A stretch of 32,444 bases of DNA from Deltaproteobacteria bacterium. Lineage in GTDB: Bacteria; Desulfobacterota; Desulfobacteria; Desulfobacterales; Desulfatirhabdiaceae. Numbering within the stretch: the first letter of the stretch is position 1; each line of letters starts with the position of its first letter. The position numbers and the translations under genes were made by a program. A model generated the notes under the pieces. It saw only the letters and a list, made by a program, of their open reading frames with translations, did not search any database and was not told the DNA's origin. The stretch is taken from the NCBI GenBank assembly GCA_021778975.1, contig JAJYBO010000002.1, positions 1-32,444 of the forward strand. Reading direction: 5' to 3'. Of this stretch, positions 25,378-32,444 are shown in pieces.

Positions 25378-27318
25378 ATGTTAGACAACACTCCTCAGAA
25401 TCCCCAACTGAAAACGCAGACTCCGGACAGCGACTGGTACAAACGCAGAATTATCGTTCTGGTTTGCCTGGCGGCGCCCGGGTTCATCATCCTTTTGTTA
25501 CGTTTGTTCTATCTCCAGATCGTCGAAGGGGAAAATTTCAGAAAGCTTTCGGAACATAACTGCATCCGTCTGCAAACCATTGATCCGCCAAGAGGCCTTA
25601 TTTTTGATCGAGACGGCAAGCTCATGGTGGATAACCGTCCGTCTTACGATCTCAGTATCGTGGTGCGGGATGCAAAACCCCTGGATACGACGCTTCGGCG
25701 TTTATCCCATTACACCCATACGCCGGTAGAGGCGCTGTGGGCGGAGATCGAAAAAAATCGGAATCAACCGTCGTACAAACCCGTGCCGCTGATGCAGGAT
25801 ATCGGCAGGGATATGCTGGCGGTGCTGGAGGTCAATCGCTATGAACTACCCGGTATCGTGATTGATGTACGACTGCGCAGGCTTTATGTCAACGGCCAGA
25901 GTGCGGCTCACATTCTGGGATATGTGGGAGAGATCAGCAGCGACGAGTTAAAATCTCCCCGGTATGCGGATTATAAACGGTCGGATGTTGTCGGAAAGGC
26001 CGGCGTTGAAAAGACTTTCGAGAATGTCCTCCGCGGCCAGCGCGGAGGACGACAGGTCGAAGTGAACGCCGCGGGGCAGCTTGTCCGGGTCTTGAAAACC
26101 GTTGACGCGGCGCCAGGAGACAATATCTTTCTGTCGTTCGATCTTGCCCTTCAGCAAAAGGCCGAAACGCTGATCGAGGGGGTTCAGGGGGCGGTGGTGG
26201 CGATGGATCCCAATACGGGATATGTTTTGGCGATGGCCAGTAACCCGTCGTACGACCCGAACATGTTCATCAACGGGTTCAGCCGCGACGAATGGCGAAA
26301 ACTCATTGACGATCCCTATCATCCCCTGGAAAACAAAGCGATTCAGGCCGAATATCCGCCGGCTTCCACATACAAGATCATTACGGCGATGGCGGGTCTT
26401 CAGGAGGGTGTGATCAATGACGGGACAAGACTGTTCTGTCCCGGTTTCTACAGATTTGGTGGAAGGGATTATCGCTGCTGGAAAAAAAGCGGTCATGGAT
26501 CCATCACCGTCACCAAGGCGCTGGCGGAATCTTGCGACGTATTTTTTTATCAGGTGGGGTTGCGTCTCGGTGTGGACCGTCTGGCGTTTTATGCCAAATC
26601 CGCAGGACTGGGAAGTCTGACGGGCATTCGGCTGGATCATGAATCCGCGGGGCTGGTGCCAACGTCGGCCTGGAAAAAACGCCGCTTCAAGGTACCCTGG
26701 CAAAGTGGGGAGACGCTGTCTGTGGCTATCGGGCAGGGCTATAATCTGGTGACGCCATTGCAGCTTTGCTCCATGATTGCCACTGTGGCCAATGGCGGCG
26801 TCCGGTTTGTACCCCAGATCGTGAGTAAAATCGAGGATGCTTCCGGTAATATCGTCAAAGAAGCGACGCCCGATATTGTGGGGCGTCTGCCGGTAGATCC
26901 AGACAATCTGAATCTGGTGAAAGAAGGCTTGTGGGATGTTGTTAACCAGAGGTATGGCACCGGAAAAATCGCCGCCATACCCGGCGTGGAAGTCAGTGGA
27001 AAAACCGGAACCGCCCAGGTTTTCAGCCGGAAAACCAATGAAGCGGAAAATGAAAAACGACGGGCGGAGCGGCTGAAATCCCATGCCTGGTTTGTGGCGT
27101 ATGCGCCATCGAACAATCCCAAAATAGCGGTTTCGGTGCTGGTGGAGCATGGAGAACACGGTGCGAGTGCGGCGGCGCCCATTGCCAAAGAAGTAATTCG
27201 GACCTATTTGAAAACAGGGATCGGAGATCAGGGCGCTGGAATTGGAGGACAGGGAGCGGAGGGGGTGGATCAGGGCGCCGAAACCGTGGATCAGGGGACA
27301 GGGGCTGGAGGGCAGTAA
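25378..27318 (+). CDS. mrdA: Penicillin-binding protein 2 with Gly/Gln-rich C-terminal tail
   Basis: PBP2 is the transpeptidase that crosslinks peptidoglycan in the elongasome. The 646-residue protein has one N-terminal membrane helix (IIVLVCLAAPGFIILLLRLFYL), a PBP dimerisation domain (PPRGLIFDRDGKLMVDNRPSY) and the catalytic motifs PPASTYK (nucleophile about residue 330), ESCDVFFYQ and SGKTGTAQVF. The ATG is nine bases behind mreD. The last 40 residues are a low-complexity tail of GDQGA, GGQGA and DQGT-like units, outside the normal catalytic domain. No rodA gene follows. Confidence 0.95.
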   Translation: MLDNTPQNPQLKTQTPDSDWYKRRIIVLVCLAAPGFIILLLRLFYLQIVEGENFRKLSEHNCIRLQTIDPPRGLIFDRDGKLMVDNRPSYDLSIVVRDAKPLDTTLRRLSHYTHTPVEALWAEIEKNRNQPSYKPVPLMQDIGRDMLAVLEVNRYELPGIVIDVRLRRLYVNGQSAAHILGYVGEISSDELKSPRYADYKRSDVVGKAGVEKTFENVLRGQRGGRQVEVNAAGQLVRVLKTVDAAPGDNIFLSFDLALQQKAETLIEGVQGAVVAMDPNTGYVLAMASNPSYDPNMFINGFSRDEWRKLIDDPYHPLENKAIQAEYPPASTYKIITAMAGLQEGVINDGTRLFCPGFYRFGGRDYRCWKKSGHGSITVTKALAESCDVFFYQVGLRLGVDRLAFYAKSAGLGSLTGIRLDHESAGLVPTSAWKKRRFKVPWQSGETLSVAIGQGYNLVTPLQLCSMIATVANGGVRFVPQIVSKIEDASGNIVKEATPDIVGRLPVDPDNLNLVKEGLWDVVNQRYGTGKIAAIPGVEVSGKTGTAQVFSRKTNEAENEKRRAERLKSHAWFVAYAPSNNPKIAVSVLVEHGEHGASAAAPIAKEVIRTYLKTGIGDQGAGIGGQGAEGVDQGAETVDQGTGAGGQ

Positions 27319-27320
27319 CA

Positions 27321-28310
27321 ATGGAAGAAATGCCTGTGATAATACCAATAGATATTTCCGAAATCGGTGGAATCCGCATTGGACATGCCCAGGATTTGAC
27401 AGCGGCTACAGGGTGTACGGTCATTATTTGTGATGAGGGCGCCACTGCCGGGGTTGATGTTCGGGGGGGCGCTCCGGGTACGCGGGAAACCGATCTGTTG
27501 AATCCTGTCAATCTGGTGCAGCAGATTCATGCCGTTGTTCTGGCAGGCGGGAGTGCTTTCGGTCTGGATGCCGCCGGTGGTGTGATGCAATATCTCGAAG
27601 AACACCATATTGGCTTCGATGTTCAGGTGACGCGTGTTCCGATTGTCTGCGCCGCGGTGCTGTTCGATCTTACGGTTGGCGACTGGCGCGTTCGTCCGGA
27701 CAGGGAGATGGGATATATCGCCTGTATGGATGCCGGCCGCGGGGGATCCTGTCACGGCAATGTTGGGGCCGGAGCCGGGGCCAGCGTGGGAAAAATTATG
27801 GGGCCGCTGCGTTCCATGAAAAGCGGGTTTGGAAGCTGCGCCTTTCAGGTCGGAGACTTGAAAGTCGGCGCGCTGGTAGCCGTGAACTGTCTGGGAGATG
27901 TGATGAATCCGTTGACCGGAGAAAAACTGGCCGGACCACTCCAGGAAGATATGCAGACGTTGGCGGATACCGAAGACATCATGATGCGGCGCTGCGCCGA
28001 TATGCGCAATCTTTTCAGCGGCAATACCACAATTGGCGTGGTGGCGACCAATGCGTCGCTTACCAAATCTCAGGCGACCAAGCTGGCATCCATGTCACAG
28101 AATGGGTATGCCAGAACCATGCGACCTGCCCACACCATGTATGACGGGGATACGATATTTGCTGTATCGGTCGGAGGTGTGATCGCGGACCTGACGGTTG
28201 TCGGTTTTTTAGCCGCTCGCGCCATGGAGGGTGCGGTAATTACGGCGGTAAAGAGCGCCACATCGCTGTGCGGGCTTAAGTGCTGTTCGGATATCATCAA
28301 GAAATCATAA
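27321..28310 (+). CDS. P1-family peptidase (DmpA/L-aminopeptidase-esterase type)
   Basis: These enzymes activate themselves by cleaving before a Ser or Thr nucleophile. The 329-residue sequence has IGGIRIGHAQDLTAATGCTVIIC, DVRGGAPGTRETDLLNP, VLAGGSAFGLDAAGGVM and the NTTIGVVATNASLTK segment containing the probable nucleophilic Thr. It starts three bases after the PBP2 stop and is probably co-transcribed. DmpA relatives cleave N-terminal residues from small peptides or amides; the native substrate is unknown. Its closeness to cell-wall genes does not show a peptidoglycan role. Confidence 0.9.
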   Translation: MEEMPVIIPIDISEIGGIRIGHAQDLTAATGCTVIICDEGATAGVDVRGGAPGTRETDLLNPVNLVQQIHAVVLAGGSAFGLDAAGGVMQYLEEHHIGFDVQVTRVPIVCAAVLFDLTVGDWRVRPDREMGYIACMDAGRGGSCHGNVGAGAGASVGKIMGPLRSMKSGFGSCAFQVGDLKVGALVAVNCLGDVMNPLTGEKLAGPLQEDMQTLADTEDIMMRRCADMRNLFSGNTTIGVVATNASLTKSQATKLASMSQNGYARTMRPAHTMYDGDTIFAVSVGGVIADLTVVGFLAARAMEGAVITAVKSATSLCGLKCCSDIIKKS

Positions 28311-28339
28311 CCCATCTATTTCAAAGAAAGGAGATTCTT

Positions 28340-29791
28340 ATGTTCCCAAAACGAATTCAATGGATGCTGGTTGTTGTGATCGTTTGCATTATGGGTATGC
28401 CGCTTTCCTTTGCCGTGGCTTCGGAAAGCGATATTACAACGGCTCCCGCGCTGTCGGCCTCGCCATCCGCGGATTTAAGCACGGTCATTGCCAAAATTGC
28501 AAAAACCACCATACCGGCAGTGGCGCATATCGAAGTCACACAGAGTCAGGAAGTCAGCAATCCGCTGACACCATTTGAAAACGATCCGTTTTTTCACTAT
28601 TTTTTTAATACGCCCCGCCACATGCCCAAAAAATTCAAGCGAGAACTCAAAGGGCTTGGCACCGGAATGATTATGGATCCCGAAGGACATATTCTGACCA
28701 ACAATCATGTGGTTCAGGGCGCGACGGACATTGATGTTCTGCTGGCGGATGGAATGCATTACAAAGGCGCTGTCGTCGGTACGGACCCTAAAACGGATCT
28801 GGCGGTTATCAAGATCAAAGCGGACAAACCACTTCCGTATGTCACTTTTGGAGATTCGGATAAGATGGAGGTGGGGTACTGGGTGGTTGCTATCGGTCAT
28901 CCCCGCGGTTTAAACCAGACCGTCACTCAGGGGATCATCAGCGCCAAACACCGCCGCGGAATTCTGGATCCCAACAGCTATCAGGATTATCTGCAAACCG
29001 ACGCCGCCATCAATCCGGGTAACAGCGGCGGCCCCTTGTTGAACCTTCAGGGACAGGTCATTGGGGTGAACGCCGCCATCATGTCGGATTCCGGTGGGTT
29101 CGAGGGGATCGGTTTTGCCATTCCCAGCAACATGGCGGTTCATATTGCCAAATTGCTGATTGCGCATGGTAAAGTGGTACGCGGCTGGTTGGGGGTCAGC
29201 ATTCAGGATCTGACGCCGGACCTGGTGAAGGCCATGAAACTGAATATTTCCAAAGGTGCGCTCATTGCAGATATTGTTCGTGGTGGCCCTGCGGATGCCG
29301 CCGGCATTCAAAAAGGCGATGTTGTGACGCAGTATCAGGGCAGGGAAATCAGAAATGGCTCCGAGCTTCAGAATGAGGTGGCCAACACCACCATCGGTCA
29401 GGAAGTGACCATGACATTGTTGCGTAATGGCAAAACATTTGACGCGCGAGTGAAAGTTGGCGATCTCAGCGATGCCGTCAAGGTAATTGCTGCTTCTTTG
29501 AAAGATCGTTTGGGTGCGGTTGTGCGTCCTGTGACGCCGGAAGAAGCCCGGAAATACGGTTTGCAAAATGCGGAAGGCGTCGCCATTGAATCGGTGCAAA
29601 AAGATGGCAGTCTTGCCGCAGCGGGATTTGAGGTCAACGATTTAATTCTGGGCATCAACAACCAGCCTGTCAAAGATGTTCAGGGGTTTGTCAATCTGCT
29701 TGAAATGCTGAAACCGCATCAGGTCATTCAGATCATGGCGCTCGATCACAAATCTGGACAGACAGGATATGTGCGGGTAACCGTCCGGTAG
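28340..29791 (+). CDS. degP: Periplasmic serine protease HtrA/DegP family
   Basis: This Do-like protease has 483 residues from the ATG at 28340, preceded by AAAGGAG. The signal peptide (MFPKRIQWMLVVVIVCIMGMPLSFAVASES) directs it to the periplasm. The catalytic triad is His123 (TNNHVVQG), Asp153 (KTDLAVIK) and Ser229 (GNSGGPLL). Two PDZ domains follow, the first from LIADIVRGGPADAAGIQKGDVV and the second from VAIESVQKDGSLAAAGFEVNDLI. This is the usual protease-PDZ-PDZ order of DegP/DegQ. It ends the envelope block and is followed by a symmetrical hairpin. Confidence 0.94.
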   Translation: MFPKRIQWMLVVVIVCIMGMPLSFAVASESDITTAPALSASPSADLSTVIAKIAKTTIPAVAHIEVTQSQEVSNPLTPFENDPFFHYFFNTPRHMPKKFKRELKGLGTGMIMDPEGHILTNNHVVQGATDIDVLLADGMHYKGAVVGTDPKTDLAVIKIKADKPLPYVTFGDSDKMEVGYWVVAIGHPRGLNQTVTQGIISAKHRRGILDPNSYQDYLQTDAAINPGNSGGPLLNLQGQVIGVNAAIMSDSGGFEGIGFAIPSNMAVHIAKLLIAHGKVVRGWLGVSIQDLTPDLVKAMKLNISKGALIADIVRGGPADAAGIQKGDVVTQYQGREIRNGSELQNEVANTTIGQEVTMTLLRNGKTFDARVKVGDLSDAVKVIAASLKDRLGAVVRPVTPEEARKYGLQNAEGVAIESVQKDGSLAAAGFEVNDLILGINNQPVKDVQGFVNLLEMLKPHQVIQIMALDHKSGQTGYVRVTVR

Positions 29792-29844
29792 AGGTAACCT
29801 TAGAGTGATATCCTCCCTTGAGAGGGGGGGTACTCTTTCCTATG

Positions 29845-29869
29845 ATTCCTCCCCCAGCGGGGGAGGAAT
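29845..29869. terminator. Perfect 11-bp hairpin, likely bidirectional terminator
   Basis: ATTCCTCCCCC (29845-29855) and GGGGGAGGAAT (29859-29869) form a perfect inverted repeat around a three-base AGC loop. It lies 54 bp behind the HtrA stop and about 50 bp from the end of the convergent aromatic-rich gene. There is no long T-tract, so strength is uncertain; function is inferred from position and stem quality. Confidence 0.6.
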
Positions 29870-29919
29870 AGGGCGCCATCACCTTTGTACCTTTTCAGGA
29901 CGTAGTTTGTCATCCATTT

Positions 29920-30633
29920 TTATGGTCTTGGCTGTTGAGGGAGTTGCTGCTCCGGTCTCGGCTGTTGAACGTGCTGCTGGGGGAGTTGCTGCTCCGGTCT
30001 CGGCTGTTGAACGTGCTGCTGAGGGAGTTGTTGCTCCGGTCTCGGTTGCTGAACATGCTGCATGGGCTGCGGCGGATGGGGTTGATTGTATCGCTGCTGT
30101 ACATTAAATTTCCGTTCATATTGTTCCTGGCGTTGCTGTCTCATTTCGTGAAGCTGCCGTTCCGGTATCGGCCGATAATGCGGAATTCCCCATCTTCGTT
30201 GCTGTTCCCAGTAGCGATGTTCATGCCAGTCCCTCCAATGTCGCTCGAACCGGGTGAAAGGAATGTGTTCATAGTCCCATCGGTATCCGCACCAGTAATG
30301 CCTTCGATAATAGGTTCTCCAGTTCGGATCCACTTCAAAATAAAATCTCGGAATATTGTTGTAATACACCCAATCCCGATCGTAATACTGAGAGTAGTAC
30401 CAGTTGTTTTGCCACAGACGCCACCACCATCCGTTCCAGAAAAAAACATCCGCGGCGATTGTCGGAATAACATAAACATCACTTGTATCGGGGATAACAA
30501 TCACATCAGGGGGCGCCGCGAATACAATGGGAGGCGGCAGGGAAATTCCGATGGTGACATCCGCTCTTGCCGAGACGGTGACGATAGCAACCATGACGAC
30601 GCCAAGTATGATTCCTGACCATGCCTTTTTCAT
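29920..30633 (-). CDS. Exported aromatic-rich protein with three 14-residue C-terminal repeats
   Basis: The 237-residue protein has a signal peptide (MKKAWSGIILGVVMVAIVTV...ARA) and a mature part rich in Trp, Tyr, Arg and His (FFWNGWWWRLWQNNWYYSQY, RHYWCGYRWDYEHIP). The beginning of the mature region reads ISLPPPIVFAAPPDVIVIP. A Gln/Arg-rich helical part precedes three copies of HVQQPRPEQQLPQQ at the end. I recognise the general style (small secreted proteins of delta-type proteobacteria) but not a function. The start is the ATG at 30633 behind AAGGAGG; an extension to 30741 would overlap the neighbouring lyase gene. It is probably the second gene of a unit with that gene. Confidence 0.75.
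   Translation of the reverse strand: MKKAWSGIILGVVMVAIVTVSARADVTIGISLPPPIVFAAPPDVIVIPDTSDVYVIPTIAADVFFWNGWWWRLWQNNWYYSQYYDRDWVYYNNIPRFYFEVDPNWRTYYRRHYWCGYRWDYEHIPFTRFERHWRDWHEHRYWEQQRRWGIPHYRPIPERQLHEMRQQRQEQYERKFNVQQRYNQPHPPQPMQHVQQPRPEQQLPQQHVQQPRPEQQLPQQHVQQPRPEQQLPQQPRP
29937..30062. repeat. 42-bp tandem repeat (three units) inside the aromatic-rich gene
   Basis: Three consecutive units of 42 bp occupy 29937-29978, 29979-30020 and 30021-30062, each with GAGTTGCTGCTCCGGTCTCG or a one- or two-base variant. The unit is a multiple of three, so loss or gain of copies would change the protein by 14 residues without a frameshift. Confidence 0.9.
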
Positions 30634-30658
30634 TGCTGCCTCCTTATTCACGAAACGG

Positions 30659-31573
30659 TTATACCAGACCCAGTCGTGAGGCGTTTTCCCATAATAGTTT
30701 GGCCAATCGGACACTGGCCTGATCCACCATGCGACCATCAACAGCCACGGCTCCGAGTCCTTTTGCTACGGCATCCTGATGAGCGCTCAACACCCTGCCG
30801 GCGCGTTCGATGTCTTCTTTGGAAGGCGTAAACGCCAGGTTGACGACATCAATCTGATCGGGGTGAATGACCCATTTTCCGTCATATCCTAAAGCGCAGG
30901 CCATGGCAGCGCTTCGTCTGAGACCTTCCGAATCTTTGAAATTGCCATAAGGAGCGTCAATAGCCTGAAGATTTCGAGCTTTGGCCGCCATAGCAATACG
31001 GCTCATGACAAAATGCCATCTGTGGCCGGGATAAATTTCAGACTCTTTTTCGCCATGACCCGACAGCGAAATCAGACGAGCGCCAATAGAGGCCGAATAG
31101 TCTGCAACTCCAAACACCAGCGTGTGCATTCGATTGCTGGAGGCTGCAATTTCGGATACATATTCAAGCCCGGCGGCGGTTTCGATAGATGCTTCAATTC
31201 CGATGCGCCGGTTCCAGCGTTTGTTCAATTCAATACCGTCCAGCATTCGGCTGACAAAATGCACATCGTCCGGGGCGTTGATTTTGGGAACGACAACCGC
31301 ATCAATCACATGACCTGCGGCTTCCACCACTTCCAGAATATCCCGATAACCAAATGGCGTATCGAGACCATTCATCCGGAACAACACGGTTTTTTCCGTC
31401 CAGTTGCGAGACAACAAGGAGTGAATGATCCGACTTCGCGCATCGGTTTTGCTTTCCAGCGGAACACTGTCTTCCAGGTCGAGCATAACAGCGTCGGCAT
31501 TGGAATTTAGCGCCTTCTCGTGCATTTTTTGAATGTGTCCCGGAACGGACAATATGGTGCGTCTCAGTTTCAT
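30659..31573 (-). CDS. HpcH/HpaI aldolase / citrate lyase beta-like (CitE-family) CoA lyase
   Basis: The 304-residue TIM-barrel protein has LRRTILSVPGHIQKMHEKAL, the metal-binding region VMLDLEDSVPLESKTDARS, VLFRMNGLDTPFGYRD, IEASIETAAGLEYVSEIA and VIHPDQIDVVN, all typical of CitE/malyl-CoA lyase relatives. It lacks citF/citD neighbours, so a stand-alone malyl-CoA, methylmalyl-CoA or other acyl-CoA lyase is likelier than citrate lyase. The substrate cannot be fixed from sequence. AAGGAG lies 12 bases before the ATG. Confidence 0.88.
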   Translation of the reverse strand: MKLRRTILSVPGHIQKMHEKALNSNADAVMLDLEDSVPLESKTDARSRIIHSLLSRNWTEKTVLFRMNGLDTPFGYRDILEVVEAAGHVIDAVVVPKINAPDDVHFVSRMLDGIELNKRWNRRIGIEASIETAAGLEYVSEIAASSNRMHTLVFGVADYSASIGARLISLSGHGEKESEIYPGHRWHFVMSRIAMAAKARNLQAIDAPYGNFKDSEGLRRSAAMACALGYDGKWVIHPDQIDVVNLAFTPSKEDIERAGRVLSAHQDAVAKGLGAVAVDGRMVDQASVRLAKLLWENASRLGLV

Positions 31574-32000
31574 GGCGGCGATATCTCCTTAAGAGATTAT
31601 TTGATGGTTCTGTAACTACCCGGATGTAGAAAACAGATGGCTTGCGTCTTTTTCATCCTTTCCGCCATGGACTATATACAAAAACCAGATGAATGTCACA
31701 ATGTTTTTTTGACTTGATATGAGTAGTTACCGTGACGTTTTTCTTGCAGGCATTGACAGTGGAGAACAAAATTTCCGCAAACATCGAGAGATAGGATATT
31801 GTGAGCAGGAAGTAACTGTGATGTTTTCGTAACAAGTCGTCCGAAATTCGACTTGTTATGAAAACATCAACTGTGATAGAAATAGAAACATATCTCAAGC
31901 AAGATGGTCTGGTTCTCAAAAATTATGTTCGAATTCCACCAGATACCGTTTGATTTGGTGGGTTATTTGTTATGAGTCGCCTGATATCTGGAGAATTCCG
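31574..32000. other. 427-bp intergenic region with one short hairpin element
   Basis: The spacer between the CitE-like gene and the CapD-like gene holds no convincing protein gene; an 88-codon minus-strand frame has no family resemblance. It contains the 49-bp element copy E. A TTGACA at 31754 has no good -10 partner. The regulatory content is otherwise unresolved. Confidence 0.6.
31814..31874. repeat. 49-bp hairpin copy (E) of the dispersed element with 6-bp direct repeats
   Basis: Arms GATGTTTTCGTAACAAGTCG (31820-31839) and CGACTTGTTATGAAAACATC (31849-31868) are inverted with 19 of 20 matches around the nine-base loop TCCGAAATT. AACTGT flanks both sides (31814-31819 and 31869-31874; nine matching bases if the following GAT is counted). 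The right arm together with the loop matches the right end of copy C (GTCCGAAATTTGAC...GAGAACATC), so E looks like one end of the element joined to its own inverse. Confidence 0.8.
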
Positions 32001-32381
32001 ATGCTGCATCGTGTCAGAGAAAGAAATTTCTGGCTGGTTATCACAACCGACGCTGTTCTGCTATGCTGCGCCTATTATTTGAGTTACTGGCTGCGGTTCG
32101 ATACTAACATCCCGCAACAGGAAATGACGAAGTTTTTGGACACGATCGGGTGGATCGTCGCGTTAAAGCTGGTGATTTTTATCGTCATGAACCTGTATGC
32201 AGGGATGTGGCGATATACGGGGTTACCCGATATTCTGAATATTTTGAAAGCGAATCTGCTGACACTTCTGATTATAACGCTGATTATAGGTTTTGGTGTA
32301 CAATTTCGAGGATTTTCGCGAGGAGCGATTCTCATTGACTTTATCCTTACTGTTCGCTCAACACCTCAGAGGTTTGGTTAA
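32001..32381 (+). pseudogene. CapD/WbpM-like nucleotide-sugar epimerase, N-terminal membrane part only
   Basis: The 126-residue frame begins MLHRVRERNFWLVITTDAVL and has four hydrophobic segments (VLLCCAYYLSYWLRF, WIVALKLVIFIVMNLY with GMWRYTGLPD following, LLTLLIITLIIGFGVQF, GAILIDFILT). This matches the N-terminal membrane region of polysaccharide-synthesis dehydratases/epimerases of the CapD/FlaA1 type, normally 600 residues or longer. After FILT the expected continuation is lost and the frame stops ten codons later. Plausible causes are an inserted element whose end starts near 32350 or a rearrangement; a simple one-base shift does not restore a long frame. GGAG lies seven bases before the ATG. 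The sequence to the right edge is too short to see whether the rest survives. Confidence 0.65.
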
Positions 32382-32444
32382 TTCCGCTATACCGCTGTAA
32401 ATTGTGGTATCCATGCCCAGCAGTTCCAAGATTTTGATTTGTAG
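32358..32444 (-). CDS. C-terminal end of an unidentified minus-strand gene, possibly a transposase
   Basis: From the right edge a minus-strand frame stays open for 28 codons and stops with TGA at 32358-32360. It reads LQIKILELLGMDTTIYSGIA followed by ELTKPLRC. The composition is protein-like and begins exactly where the CapD-like similarity ends, so it may be the tail of a mobile-element gene that interrupted that gene. The family is not recognised; the fragment is short and could be chance. Confidence 0.3.
   Translation of the reverse strand, partial: LQIKILELLGMDTTIYSGIAELTKPLRC

Noticed and set aside
25948..27348. 466-codon minus-strand frame over the PBP2 gene
   Set aside because: It covers the catalytic domain of a clear PBP2 on the other strand and resembles no family.
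31653..31919. 88-codon minus-strand frame in the 31.6-32.0 kb spacer
   Set aside because: It runs through the hairpin element E, lacks a ribosome-binding site and has no recognisable domain.

Overview
The window looks like chromosomal DNA of a Gram-negative bacterium. It encodes a signal-peptide/TPR/beta-barrel outer-membrane protein, a lipoprotein, a periplasmic HtrA protease and a rod-type mreBCD-PBP2 cluster. Selenocysteine synthesis (selA), molybdopterin synthesis (moaA) and a fused CobA-HemD tetrapyrrole enzyme lie in one operon. Together with a FecR/TPR-porin pair, a family 4 Fe-S uracil-DNA glycosylase and moderate GC, this suggests an anaerobic Desulfobacterota-like (Desulfobacterales-type) organism. 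That assignment is inference from gene content; there is no rRNA in the window.

Layout. 1-2464 (minus): a FecR-domain protein cut by the left edge and, upstream of it, a TPR plus beta-barrel protein. 2634-8664 (minus): a tight operon selA - TPR protein - FmdB-type zinc ribbon - hemC - cobA/hemD fusion - moaA. 8782-13299 (plus): rfbB, a membrane PH-domain protein, then birA-bioY-bioM-bioN (biotin regulation and uptake). 13661-16081 (plus): Dabb protein, zinc-type dehydrogenase, MaoC dehydratase, 3-methyladenine glycosylase. 16103-18585 (minus): family 4 UDG, coaBC, a lipoprotein. 18830-20335 (minus): a Fic protein lying between two oppositely oriented copies of a dispersed repeat. 20612-29791 (plus): a cell-envelope block of LD-carboxypeptidase, beta-lactamase-like serine hydrolase, mreB, mreC, mreD, PBP2, P1-family peptidase and HtrA. 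29920-31573 (minus): an aromatic-rich exported protein with 42-bp repeats and a CitE-like lyase. 32001-32381 (plus): the N-terminal membrane part of a CapD/WbpM-like protein, apparently interrupted at the right edge by an unrelated minus-strand reading frame.

The most distinctive feature is a family of short non-coding mobile-like repeats. Two full copies (13487-13637 and 18631-18781) are both exactly 151 bp and each is flanked by a 6-bp direct repeat. A 70-bp half copy sits right after the moaA stop codon with its own 6-bp direct repeat, an internally deleted copy lies before the LD-carboxypeptidase gene, and a 49-bp end-to-end hairpin copy lies at 31820-31868 with a 6-bp direct repeat. This is the pattern of a non-autonomous (MITE-like) element family with several size classes. 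The repeat is open in one frame and runs in frame into neighbouring genes, so automated start calls there are likely to be wrong.
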